Positions 37,601 to 49,879 of a stretch of DNA of 64,000 bases are shown here, one piece after another (the stretch's first letter is position 1; the number at the start of each line of letters is the position of its first letter). The DNA is taken from contig JAJNNQ010000040.1 in NCBI GenBank assembly GCA_027886175.1, forward strand, positions 23,704,001-23,768,000. Reading direction: 5' to 3'. The position numbers and the translations under genes are program-made. The DNA comes from Phylloscopus collybita. Taxonomy: Eukaryota > Chordata > Aves > Passeriformes > Phylloscopidae. The notes below the pieces were generated by a model. The model worked only from the letters and a program-made list of their open reading frames with translations, was not told the DNA's origin and searched no databases.

Positions 37601-40600
37601 CTTCTTTTGAAACACTGCAAACTCAGTTATTAACCTTTCAAACTTTCCACAGAGCTTCATTTCTTGAACAATTACATGCTCGTTATGTGTAAAGAAAATA
37701 CGTAACAATTAAACAGCTTTTCTCCTCAGGACTCCTCCACCTCTAAGTTCAAATTCTGATTCTATTAATTTAAAGTGGTTTTCTTTTTGGAAATAACTTT
37801 AGTGGCATACATCTGGTGGACTTTTTCATGTGATTGACTTCAGCCTTCAGAATACATGAGAGTCCTTTTGAAACCAACATTTTACCAAGGTGTGACATTT
37901 ACCTGGGTGGTTAGAAACTCATATTTTGGAGATGTAAGATCAAGGACTAGTCCAAGAAGTTGTATGACTTATCATTACAGAGACATTACTTTGCTCTACA
38001 CCCTTTTCTATTCCATGTTAATTGGAGTCTAAATCCTATTATAAAGAGAATAAGATAAATGCTATTGTAAAGATGGGTTTAATCTTGCCTTAAGACATCA
38101 ATTTGACTATTCAATACTAAGAAGTTTATGAATTTTTCAGAAAAGCTCAAGAAAAAGATGATTTTCAAGGACAGGAACTGTAGGATTTTAAAGAATTTAA
38201 AACATGTGAGAACAGTTCAAGATGCAACTTTATTAGTTAGGGAACGAGAAGGAGAAAAAATAGCCCTGGTACATGTTCACTGTTAACTTTCTTTACCTTC
38301 TTTTCCTACTAATATATCCCTTGAATCATTTTGTGCTATTTTCCAGGTTTGGTATTATTTAATCTGAGACCTATAGGTGCGGGAAAAGTTTGGACCTGTT
38401 TCTCAAAACCAAAAATGTTTTTCAAGAACACTGTTTTTGTCCTTGGAGGAAATCCTGTGATACAAAGGTAAATAAGCCCTAAGTATAATTATAGAATTGG
38501 TACTTTCAGATTTAAAATTACTTTAAAAATCAGATTTAATTGAAAGCAAAAAAAAAAATCTGACTTAGAAAAACATGCATATTGATTAATATAATCAGTA
38601 ACACACTGTATCTCAAACTATAACTTTAGGATTTGATATCCCTTATTTCAAAGCAAGTATGCTTTATACAATGGGAGACAGATGTTTCCCATGTTTTTGT
38701 ATAATTTAGTTTACTAATTTAGATCTCAGTTTACTATTCAGATGTTTGATGTTGTAACTGTGCTATATTTAACTACTGATCATTAGAAGAAAGGAAACAA
38801 TGTAGTGTATTTTAACAACTCCATTGTTAACAACTTGGTTTAACAAATAGTTTTTAACAAACAGGTTTGAAGATGTTAATGTATTTATGACTTTGTAAAT
38901 GACTACACTGAGACAGTTATGTCTAATTCTAAATTTTCTAAAGTAATTAGAAATACATTCTGCGCAGTATAAACCATGGATTAAAAAATTGAAAGGGAAA
39001 TGGGATAATACAAGATAGAAAAAAGAAAAATCCCACAAAACCTTTACACACAGAAGGGGGTTCTGTTTCATGCTACCTCCAAAATTTTGTTGATTATACT
39101 TTTTAGTCTATTTTTACTAGGAATCTGTCAAACAATCAAAGTAATCTATTTTCTAATAACGCAGCCTACAACTAAAGCTTCAAGACTTCAGCTGATGGAA
39201 CACAGAGGAATTATAACTTATGATTAATCTTGGTGGTCATGGAAAATATTTTTCAAAGGCAGGAAGAACTGATGGATGCTCTTCAAGACTCTTATTCCAC
39301 ATTCAGTAATTAATCTTCCAGAGATATTCCTGCTCTCATCTTCCAACACTCTTCCTGAGGTTTTTTTCTGCAATAGGGTTGGGGAACATATTCAGGATCC
39401 CTGCTCAAATTCCCCAATGGGGCCCAGCCTTGGATTCTCCATAATAAATAAGCCAACCTCTTGGATTCACTTCTAAAAAGGTTTTCAGGAGTTCATTACG
39501 TAAGTTACCATCTATCTCACATTACTCTAACCTCGTGCTACAAATGTCAGCATGCTAATGAATAGGTCATGTCCAACCTTTTCCTTCATCATATGGCTGG
39601 GCAAGAAGGGACTTACACAATCATTCACTGTAAATGTTTCTGCTACAGCTGAAGCAACCAGAAGACTAACATGTCTATTTATAGTATTTCTAATTATGTG
39701 TGTATTAAATAGCAGTGGCACTTAATATGTGTTTTAGAATAACTTCCTTTTCCACTGACAGGTTTTTTTCCAGGCTGACTCCAATTATCTCAAGAAGCCA
39801 AGCTTGACATACTAACATACCACTCACACATATGCTTAGGACAGTCTTGGAATAGTAATGTCACTCTGCCTAGAGACTGGCAACTTTAGAAGGGATGTTC
39901 AGATACCACTTCAGGTAACCTGGAGAAATCACAAATACATGCAATGTAAATCCAGCATGATTGTCTTTCTGTTCCTCTTTTTTCCTGGTTATCCCACTGT
40001 AGGAAACCTACAGTGCTTTGCTCACTATTACTACTTCTGTTAGCAGTCCTTCAATCTTACAAAATACAATTTTGACATTCACTTATATGGTTCTATTCAG
40101 ACTGTCACAAAATTCTGTAGTATTCTGGGGATCAGTTTTTCATAATTTAAATGTCATCTTACAGATTAATATGGAAGAGTTTTTGACATAAGCATTAAAA
40201 TCCAGACTGAGTTTTGGTATGAGAGCAAGGAAATGTGGGAACAAAAGCTGTTTCAAAATTATGGTAGGAGGAGATTAAAAACAAAAATCTCCTTTGCAGA
40301 GACAATATTTAAAAGGCCCAGTGTGCCACTTCTAATTTAAATTTATTATCAGAAATTACATAGCCAGAATAAACTAGTAATTGCACAAAGTGTGTCAAAT
40401 TTTGTCATATTACATAACAATTATATCAATTGATTTAAATGGGGTTATAAAATACCACTGATTGACAACTGAAGATTTAATCCTCTGAATGCAATATTCC
40501 TTTGTATGTATTTTGAAAATCTTTCAGTATCAACAGTGGTACTGTTGTTGCCATTTGATCTCTTCCAGAAAGAAGTTATGGGAAGATAATTTTGCTCTGA

Positions 40601-42305
40601 AAAACTGAGGATGTAAAGAGAAGAAAGCAGAGAAGGAAGGTGTAACCTTCCACTCATAGTCAGAACTAACAAAAATAATTTAGTTCATATTTAACTACTT
40701 GGTAGCTGTACCTTTAAATGTTACCATCACCTTGTTTGAACAGAGGATTCCTTTCACAGCACTGAACTGGAAAAATGTGCATTTACATTTTGAACCCTAA
40801 GGAAGGGTCTCAGTGTTTTCCTAAGGAAACACTTTTTGATGGCATCATTCTTCACGTTGTTTCACTCTTTCAGATAGACTTGCTCCCCCTGTGCAAAATA
40901 CTCCTCAGCATCTGGTAAAGTTATTTTCCTATTTTTGTGGAAACAGGCCAAGGTGTGCAGTAACAGCTAGTAACTCTGTAATAATGAAGTAACTCTTTCC
41001 TGGAAAGTTAGAAGTTTAAAATTATTTTTAAATAAATACCGAAAAAGCAATGTAGAAAACAGAATTCATTGCATTATTCCCTTAAAAGATTAGAAATGTG
41101 TGTACAGAATGAAATATTTTTATCAGCATATTATTATTTAGTAGATAGAAAGTCATACTACCTACTTACCCTTGATCTGCTAGTCCATATGGCTACATCT
41201 ACACCGTGCCACAAGTAAAGGTCTGGGTCCATGATCATTTACAGGCCTGCCTTGCACATTTTTTTAGCATGAACAGCTGAGAAAACTTGGTGTTATTTCA
41301 AGGATCACATCCAAAGCAGGAAAATCAGATTTATGCCATCCCTTCTCTAGGATGTGGATGGTGCAGTGCCATGCTGTGCCCCGCTGCCTCTTTGGATTTC
41401 ACAGGGACACCACGTTGTTGTAGGGTCTCTCCTATGAGGCCCCTGTCGTGGGAGGCAAACAGAACCCCTGGTCAGCCTGAAGCAAGGCTGCTTGTGGGGT
41501 TGCATCCATCCCTGCAGCTGAGCAGGGTCAGTGCAGTACACACCTGCTGGCCACTGGATGTGGTCTGTATCAGCAGGAAACGTAGAGATATGACAAGAAC
41601 ATACGCAGGGAATGTGGGAAAACCTTTTTACTTCTCCATCATTATTATCCACCAAAAGCTAAAAGGAGAGAGAGGAACAAAAATCAGATCTTCCATATCT
41701 CTGTTCCATGTTAGATGTCCCCTCGTTTCTTTCTCTTGTTTTTTTTGTCTCATTGAGGGCAGATTTGTTGATTTAGAAATATCTTTAGGACTACTACAGA
41801 TAAGCTGAGGCGGACAGACTACACTCAAGTATTTTGCTTGAACTCTAGACCTTACTGTGGCACATCTTCCTTTTATTGTATTACTGTCTCCTCTCTTACC
41901 ATAAAAAGAATAAAAATGTACACTAACCATTTTAATTGGTTTACAGGGTGTATGATGACTTTGACAACTGATGTATGTTTGATAACTACATGGCACTCAT
42001 TTATTAATGTTTTGGTCAACATTTCTCCACATTTCATTCCAGGAAATCCTTCTATTCAATCTCAGTCTCAGAGGTGGATGAGCTGGGTGTGGGTACAGCT
42101 TGCTGATGTTACCTAGATTTTGCTTATGCTGCAAACTGATGATCTGGGAGAAAACTCTTCTAAGAATACTAAAAATATCACTTATCTTTTTACCTTCTTG
42201 ATATTCTTGTTTCTCTCTCTTCTTTGGTATTTTTCCCTTATCCCCTCTCTACATATACACATAAATGAGCAAATACCACTACCTCCACTTGGAGCATTAT
42301 CTCAT

Positions 42306-42345
42306 ATCTCATCTCATCTCATCTCATCTCATCTCATCTCATCTC
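42306..42345 (+). repeat. (ATCTC)8 pentanucleotide microsatellite
   Basis: Eight perfect ATCTC units follow a degenerate CTCAT start and are followed by pyrimidine-rich sequence. The length is probably polymorphic. Confidence 0.97.
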
Positions 42346-42781
42346 TCCTTCCTTCTGCCTTCAACAATCCAGTATTTTACTCCTGGAATATTTGGTTTTG
42401 TTTGAGTTTGGTTTGGGTCTTTTTCTACCTATTTTCACTCACAGTTCTAGCAGAAAACATGATCAGAAAAAATAAAACAAACTAGGAAGTTTAAATTTTC
42501 CCATAGGTTATGGCATACTTTTTTACAACAAAGGATTCTTATTTCTCTCCCACTTCAGGAAATCACTGATTTACAAATGCTCACCATGGGACTGGTGGGA
42601 ACACAGAGCACAGGGAGATGTACTTCTATTTAAAAAGCAGACCCTTTTTTGGACTCTACTGAGTAAGCAGTGTTCTGCTGACACAGCAAAACAACCTAAC
42701 CTTCTGCCATACTCTGCACTGGCTAAAAGTTTCTTCCAAGGCTCATGTCTGCATAATCCTTAGAGCTGGTTTAAAAATAGT

Positions 42782-42823
42782 GGGGGGGGGGAGGGGAAGC
42801 TGTTGTTTGGGGGGAGGATGGGG
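42782..42823 (+). other. G-rich tract, potential G-quadruplex
   Basis: Four runs of four or more G occur on the + strand: ten G at 42782-42791, four at 42793-42796, six at 42809-42814 and four at 42820-42823. Loops are 1, 12 and 5 bases, the last of which includes a GG pair. This is a textbook potential intramolecular G-quadruplex. Whether it forms or has a function is unknown. Confidence 0.75.
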
Positions 42824-43080
42824 AGAGTGATAAAAATTTTTTTGTACTTCATAACTGTTTAAAGTCCTTTGTGTTGCCGGAAAGTTGCCAGATATGAAAT
42901 CTGTAATCCTGCTGAAAATTTCATATTGTGATGTCTTGAGAGTAATTAAGAACAATAAAGAATCATGCTGAGGGCAAAGAGAATTTTCTGCCACGGATGA
43001 CATTTGCAAGTTTCATTTTTATTGACAAACTTTGAATAAAGGAGTGGAAATCAAAGAGTTTAGTAAAAAGAAATCATGAA

Positions 43081-43686
43081 TCATACAGCGATTAATACAG
43101 ATTGTCCTTGCATATGGCCTAACTGTTGCATCTTCCTTCTGTGACACAATTGAGACACTTTGCTAAAAGATGTTATATTGTCCCCTTTAGAGAAGACACC
43201 AAAGGCAGCACTACTGAGTTCAGAGCCTACAAAGGATTGCCAAGCAAGCAGCAACATATTATCTGCAGACACATGAGAAAACTTACAGAGAATTTTAAAC
43301 ATTAGTTTGATTAGATATCTGGTTATGATTTCATACAGCTCCAACCGGCTGGGAATTCTCCCTCTAAAACCCTCACATTCCTGTAGGATTGCAACAAATG
43401 AAGGTATCTTAAAATCACTGAGAGTGAAAGTACTGTCCCGCAGTACACTCATGATATGTTGATAAAGCATTTTAAGCTATAGCACACGTATTCTATCTAA
43501 TAAATTTGAACTGATGAAGTAAAATCCATAGAATCCAGTGTAAAGAAGTTCTGCAGGAACATACAATGACTTAACATGTGTGCATATTTGTGCAGATCTG
43601 AGGATTTTCCTAAGTCCTTGCAGTAATCTGTCATAAATGGAAGAAACAGACATAAAGCAGAACAGACTGAAGAAAAAAGAAAGCAA
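43081..43686 (-). other. Unrecognised open frame with one in-frame stop
   Basis: On the - strand, two open frames of 69 and 129 codons lie in the same frame and are separated only by one TAG (43479-43477) and two further codons. About 200 codons with a single stop is longer than most frames in this AT-rich window. The first part is rich in F, L and S; the second includes the residues FKIPSFVAILQECEGFRG. I recognise no family, catalytic motif or conserved cysteine pattern. It could be a decayed transposon or retrocopy, an exon, or chance. Confidence 0.15.
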
Positions 43687-46330
43687 AGAAGCAAGTAAAA
43701 ACAGCTTTGTGGGTCAGATGCAACAGACAACTTAATTCCCTAGCATGGACCTAGGATTTAGATGGTGATTATGTATTTATATCTGATTCTCAAACCCAGG
43801 CACACTCCACTCTTCATGCTTTCTCTTAGAATCCTCTGCATTCATCTAAGGATGATGAGAATTTTCCAAGTTACAATGAACAGCATAATTTGATGCCTAG
43901 ATCAATTTCAGGATCCAGAAGGCACACATTTCTGCTAAAATATGTGAGGTAACCAGTCTGATTGGTATTCTCAAAGCATTCATGAAACTCTCCTGGAGCA
44001 CTGGTGTCTCCATAAATGTGGTAGCAAAGTTGCATTCTGCTCAGAGAGGGCAGCTGCAGAGGAGCTCCTGCCTGTACTCCCTCTCCACATTATACCCTAA
44101 AGGTCAGTAGACTTACACGTTGCTTTCTATTCAGGACCACGCTAACTACCACCTGAGATGGCTGTTGTATTTTGCTAAGTAATTCTTCCATGTGAAACAC
44201 AAGAGTGGTCTCAGAAACACACACATGGTCTCAGAACAGATCTTAGAGACCATGAGTTTTTGCTCTTGGAGAAACACAAGTAATAAACTATGAAAGATTC
44301 CTGATTCCTCATAGATTTTCTTCCTGACTCAATGTTTCTTGAATTTTTTCCTGCATGCTTTCAACAAATGCAATGAAAAATATTCTGCTTTACTTTTCCT
44401 TAGTCTCTGAATGAAATTTTATTACAGGTAGTGAAAGTAATTGGTATAAAAGCCTTTATTTAAGCTGAGCAAATCACTGACCAAAGCCTTGTTCTTCCTA
44501 TACAAATGCTCTAAGCAGTAAGAGATAGTAAAAAGATGGGCATCACCAGCTGTGCTTCTGGCCATATCTTAAAAAATACCCAAGTATTCAAAAGGCTGTC
44601 TATTCTCAGCAGTTCTTTTTCTAATGTTCTGACCACTTTGTTAGTTTCAGGCAGCTGCCTCTTGATTTTAGGCAATCTCATTCTTCTTATTTAAAGTGAT
44701 GTAGATTTTGAATTTTGTTTTGGTGCACACCATTGCCAGAAACACCACAGAGGCAGATGTGACACCGATTCAGTGTTCTGAATTCACCAAGAGAAATGGA
44801 CTGAAAAATGATAAAGTTACAGATAGATCCAACTTTGGCCAGCGCAGATTGTGAGTTCACCCAAGAAGCAGCTTAAAGCATGGGAGGACCCATCTCCAGA
44901 CGGTGAAGAACCTTCACCTTCTCTAGATTCACTAGCCATTTCCTGTAATTACTGAATTGAATTACCTTCTTCAAGCCAAAGAAGTTTTATCATTGTGGCA
45001 AACAAAAGTAACTGTACAGTATAGCAAACTTTTGCTATCTTAATTTTGATTAAGACCAATATGTTTCCCCAAATTTAAAAGTCTTTCCAGTATTAACAAA
45101 CTGTAAGAGGAAAATTATTTTATTTCTTGTAAAACTAGTGAAAAAGAGAATTAAAAATCTGATTAAGTATATATGATTTATGGGTTTTTTAAGAGCAAAT
45201 CTTGATTGGAGTTTCTAAAATGCCTCAACTTAGCAGTAGCAGTACAAATTTGCTTTTGTTACTGATTTATTCACAGGAAATGGCTTTAAAGCATAGCAAC
45301 ATACCACAGATAGGATAATTAGGTACCGTATTTTGGGCTCTCACAGTAGGTTTTCCTCTAATATACCAAAAGAAGAATATTTAAAAAAAAAAAAAATTCA
45401 GAAACCTTCTACATATCTTAACATCCGGAATAATAAACTGTCTTTGCTACCTTTGCACAATCTGTAGCTCCCCAGTATCTGCAGGAAACCCGCAAGAAAA
45501 ACCTCACTTACGCACATATTCACCACAGCAAAATCACGTGGTTGGCAAGGTGAAAATAACAACTGAAGCCTGATGCAGCTGGAATGCATTTGAAATATTA
45601 AAAAAAGACAAAACCCCCTATTCTTTAGCATTATTTTTTCTAGAAAAAGTTGTCTTTTATTGCATTTTATTATAAATATATAATTTAAACGCACAAACAT
45701 ACCATTAAAGGTAAAAAGCCTCAGAATTTTACAATTATTTTAATGTGAATTTTAAAAATCATTGTAATGTAAAATGTGTATGTTCTGGAAGAACTCAAAC
45801 GTAATTTAGTCATTTTGTGATACTGTAATCCTTTATGTCAACAGAAACGTTCTGTGCTTGTTCAAACTTGTCTACTCCCGAGCTGCCTGAAATTGACGTT
45901 TGACCTTTTGGATTCAAAATCTACACATATATCAATTTATATCCGTAACTGCACATTTTATAAAAACAGCTATCATGAAAATCAATTACACCCTATTCTA
46001 ATTTAATGCATAACTTATTAGGTGATATCTTTAGACAAATATTTTTAGTCATACACGGAAACTTTACACTATGTTTAGTTTCTTGAGTGCCACTGTACAA
46101 TACCTCAATCTTTTACAACATAAAGTGTTTCTCACAGAACTTTATAGCCAACATATTTACAAAAAGCACATAGTTAACTTCAGAAACATGAACTTCAGGC
46201 ACATTAGTTCTTAATTCTGAACAAAAGAGTAGGGAGGGGTCAACCACCTCTGTCCAAACAAAAGCCAAATAAGAATGTTTTCTGGGGTTTGAAAAGGTTA
46301 CACTAAATTTGCTTGTTTGTTTTCTTTCAG

Positions 46331-46570
46331 TTTTATGCACTATGGCACTTCCTAGATTCAGGCAGAAGCTCAAATACAGTGCTAAGAGAAGAGCTCTTCC
46401 TCTGCTACTGTATTTCTGCTCTGATGAGAAACAGGAAATACCAGCAGTCTCATGAGAGTTCTTGTCCTCTGCAGATCCCCAGCTCAAATGAGGATTATTA
46501 CACAAACCTAGATGAGTCTGAAAACATATTGGAATTGCAGGACACAAAAAATCCTAGCAGAATTCAGTAG
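46331..46570 (+). other. Candidate terminal coding exon (weak)
   Basis: A good 3' splice-site pattern (pyrimidine-rich run ending TTTTCTTTCAG at 46330) precedes an open frame of 79 codons ending in TAG at 46568-46570. Three overlapping AATAAA signals lie at 46710-46725, followed by GT-rich sequence. The peptide starts FYALWHFLDSGR and ends in an acidic, polar tail (NEDYYTNLDESENILELQDT). I recognise no protein. A 144-codon open frame on the other strand (46113-46547) overlaps it, so openness alone says little. Confidence 0.2.
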
Positions 46571-47034
46571 CTTTATAATTTGAAGACACTCATAAATACA
46601 TAGGGAAACAATACTATTTATCTGACATGGCTACAACAAGCCTTAACTACTAACACTGAATGGAAATATTTCCAGGTCTATATACAAATATTTAAAATAT
46701 GTTTTAACAAATAAATAAAAATAAACATTTTATAACAGGGGTTCATGTCTTTACTTTGCAATAGCTTCAAGGGACTAGATTTTCCACAAGTGTCTTTTCG
46801 TATCTTTTCCTTCAAATTTTACCATTAAGTGGACAAAACCTTGGCCTCTGTGAACTCCAGTTTTCAAATCCTTGATTAAAAGTTTCAAAACTCAGAAGGT
46901 ATTCAACTTCAATTAACAACAAGAGAATTCATGAGCAGAGTGGCTACACTGGTGCCAAAAGTAATGCTGGCAAGAGCCAACAGCAGTTGCTTAGAGTATA
47001 AAAAAGACAAACAGACTGATCCTTTCTCTAGAAA

Positions 47035-48365
47035 GGATTTTGGCAATCTAGTAAGGGACCTTCTGAGACAGAAGGCGTATTTGGGTCATTATGTTTACTG
47101 GCAATATGAATCTTAAATTTCATTTTGAAAACAATCATATTTTTGGCCTCAGGATCTCGAGGTGATGAATCCAACAACTTAACTACGCATTGTGTGAAAG
47201 AGTGCTTCCTTTGTTTTGCTTTCAAAGTTCCTGTGTTACAAAGTGCATAATGATTCCTTAGGCGCCTTCTCTGTGATTTTATTATGCTTTTTCCTCTCAA
47301 CTCACCTCTGGTCTTTTTCCACACCAGAGGGATCTCTCCTAACCTATTAACTCCCTGTGTTCCATACCCCTTACCATGCTTCATACTCCTTACTTTTGTA
47401 CTTTATATCCTAATATGTACTTTCTGAAATTCAGTAACTGTGACTGCAAGTAATGTTCAAGATGTGAACATATCCCGGATTTATTTAGTGGTGCAATGAC
47501 TCTTTATTTTATTCTCTGCTGTTTTCCTCATTCTTTTCTTGGCATTGTCTAGTAATATGTGAGCTGATGTTTTCAGAGGCCTGCCCAAGGAGTCCAAGAT
47601 GTCTCCTTCAAAGTATGCTTACTTACAATTGATTGCTTTGCAAACATAATTGAGGTTTCCTCCCACCCTCGTTCATTACAGATATTGAGACTCACAACTA
47701 ATCTTTTTACCCACTGCTAAGGATCACAAAGTCCTCTGGCAACTAGCCCTAGTTCTGGCCATCCTGAACGACATTTGATTATTGGAAAATTTCTTCATAT
47801 CCTTGTTCCTCCACTTTTTTGAGTCCCCTTATGAATAGCTGGACAGTTTTCCAACACATACTCTTGTGAGACTCCAATGGAAATCTCCCAACACCATGAA
47901 AACTTACTCATATTTTGACCATTATCCTTGAAAGGATCTATTTTGCAGAAGTCTTGCCTTTTCACAAACCATTGTGAAAGCCTTTATGAACACTTACTTT
48001 TAAATACAAGTATGCTTGACTCATTAGACCACCACCATCCATACGCTGTTGACTCTTTCTAAGAAGCTCAATACATGAGCAGGAGTGGCTTCCCTCTACA
48101 AAATGGTTTTGGTGTTGGGTATTAGTTCTATTCATTGTTATGATTTATAAAGATTTGGCTGGAAATGCTGGTAATGAAGACAGAGTCTCTAAGTTGCCAG
48201 AGCACTCAAGGACTTCTAAATTGTGCTGTCATGTTTTCTTCCTTAATCTCCTCAGACAGGGTAACTGCTACAAGTGGCATGTTGCACACAGTTCTTAGTT
48301 CACTTTTTTAATATCTGAGCTCTTTTAAAACTCCAGGGTGTCTCTGGTAAACTGATTATTCTTTC
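47035..48365 (-). mobile_element. Ancient CR1/L3-like LINE, RT to 3' end
   Basis: Read on the - strand, this roughly 1.3-kb segment follows the reverse-transcriptase part of amniote CR1 elements. In element order it shows a decayed stretch about 48290-48360; remains of the palm-domain region, with KAF where functional copies have the KAFD motif (about 47978); and the conserved RT C-terminal tail, readable as SFTQCVVKLLDSSPRDPEAKN at about 47135-47200. Functional copies have a form like FTxxVVxLWNSLPxxVVEA there. The frame is broken many times. It is far more diverged than the other CR1 copies here and looks like an old amniote subfamily. Confidence 0.8.
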
Positions 48366-48410
48366 CCATAATTAAAAAAAAACTTTTTAATGCAGTGATA
48401 GACTGGCATT

Positions 48411-48457
48411 TAAAAAAGCAAACAAACAAACAAAACCTAACCAACAAAACAACCCTA
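48411..48457 (+). repeat. A/C-rich low-complexity tract
   Basis: AAAC and CAAACAAACAAA words are followed by AACCAACAAAACAACCC. It lies just beyond the 5' limit of the ancient CR1 on the - strand. Confidence 0.85.
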
Positions 48458-49879
48458 CAGGTTTCCTACCTATGTAGTCCACCAGATATCTTTGCTATTC
48501 TCCTACTGCATCTTCCCATTGCTTCTTGATGGCACCCATACTAGAGACTGAATTTGGTATGGATAAATCAGTAAAACCATTTTCTAGGACTGTAACACAT
48601 AAAGATGAAAACCCTCACAAAAGCAGCTAGACTAGGTCTTAAGAGAATTATGTACCTTGGAGAAAAAGATTAAGCTAGGCTTAGTCACAGACAAAAGAAG
48701 CTAACACAGTCTGTGGAGAGCTTCAGTGAAGCAGCAAGTACAGGCAAAACTTCTATCTTGTCCTCTGAAAGAAGCACTCAAGATACACAACACTACCAGA
48801 TCAATATATTTTTTAAAGGAAGCTCCTAAAATTCTTAAGAGTTTTGTAATTGTGACTGATATGCAAATAATTTGATACAAAGATTTTCAGTCATAAAGAG
48901 GTTTTGGAGGAAGAACACAGAACACAGGAATTTACTAAATCAGAAGAGGTGGTCAGAATAGGAGCTGTGATTACTATTCTGTTTGCAGTAGCACTCATCT
49001 GATCCTCTGCAGGTTCAAAATAAAATGTTACAGAAAAATGCAAAACTTGAATCACTTCTTAATTTTCTAAATATCATTTAGAAAATTTTTTGTATTTGTA
49101 GCCTATATATCTTGAATCCTCATTAATTCTACGCTATTCTGCCTTGTGGAAATCCATCCCACATAGTAAATTTCGAATCTGTTATTATTTTTTAATTTAT
49201 TTTAAATGTACTACTTTAAAATACCATTAGTATACCCTGGGGTTTATATTCTGAGAGAAGATAAACAAATATGTAACTATCTCACTTATCACTTTTATCT
49301 AAAATATCTTAAATCTAATGAGTTTACACGCTAAATTTCAATCAATCATTATTTAATGATTTTAATTTCCCTGTCTTTAGTTTTTAGCTTGTTTTTTAGA
49401 ACAAGACGTATTAATACAGCATGTTCTACGACAATTTGTATGCCCCAGAAATACTAATGAGTATGAGTTAGCATAGATTACAAAAAAGCTTCTGAACACT
49501 TCTGCCTCAGAGTTTTAAAGATCCACTGCTTCAGATAATTTTGACCAGATTTAGAAAAACATAAAATCTGGATGGTTGCTTCCAAATTAGGCTTTGGAAG
49601 TGTTCCACTTTCTCTAAGCTTCTACACAGCACCTTTCCCTATTCTGTACTCTCCGACTGGTCCACTTCCTTCATTTTTCTCCTGTTCACGTTCACATTTG
49701 ACATTGTTTCCACTCCACAAGCATGCAGAATTTTACAATGTACTTTTTTTCTGTCACTTTATACAAGTCCTGCACAAAAAAAGTCGTGCACAAAACTCTA
49801 AAGACCTTTTTATAACACTGTTACAGATTGTCATTTTAACAGCATCATTTGTCATCTGAATAATGTCCCTGGTGCAAGA
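48458..49879. other. AT-rich non-coding stretch
   Basis: I see nothing recognisable. Only short open frames occur, for example 95 codons at 49572-49859, without motifs. Confidence 0.6.

Larger units (their letters stand above)
26390..42305. other. Long AT-rich stretch without recognisable genes
   Basis: Nearly 16 kb contain no gene or transposon I can name. The longest open frames are 143 codons at 32190-32621 (+) and 173 codons at 41287-41808 (+). Neither shows a domain, signal peptide or repeat pattern I recognise, and the second overlaps an open frame on the opposite strand. A/C-rich tracts are listed separately. The segments at 31478-31600 and 34845-35180 look less random and are discussed in the findings. 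Confidence 0.55.
42346..47034. other. AT-rich stretch with weak coding-like segments
   Basis: No gene can be named. The stretch holds a G-rich element at 42782, an unrecognised - strand open frame at 43081-43686 and a candidate terminal exon at 46331-46570, each listed separately with low confidence. The rest is featureless. Confidence 0.5.

Noticed and set aside
47028..47384. 118-codon - strand frame as an independent protein
   Set aside because: Its central part is the reverse-transcriptase C-terminal tail of the ancient CR1 at 47035-48365, so it is transposon debris.
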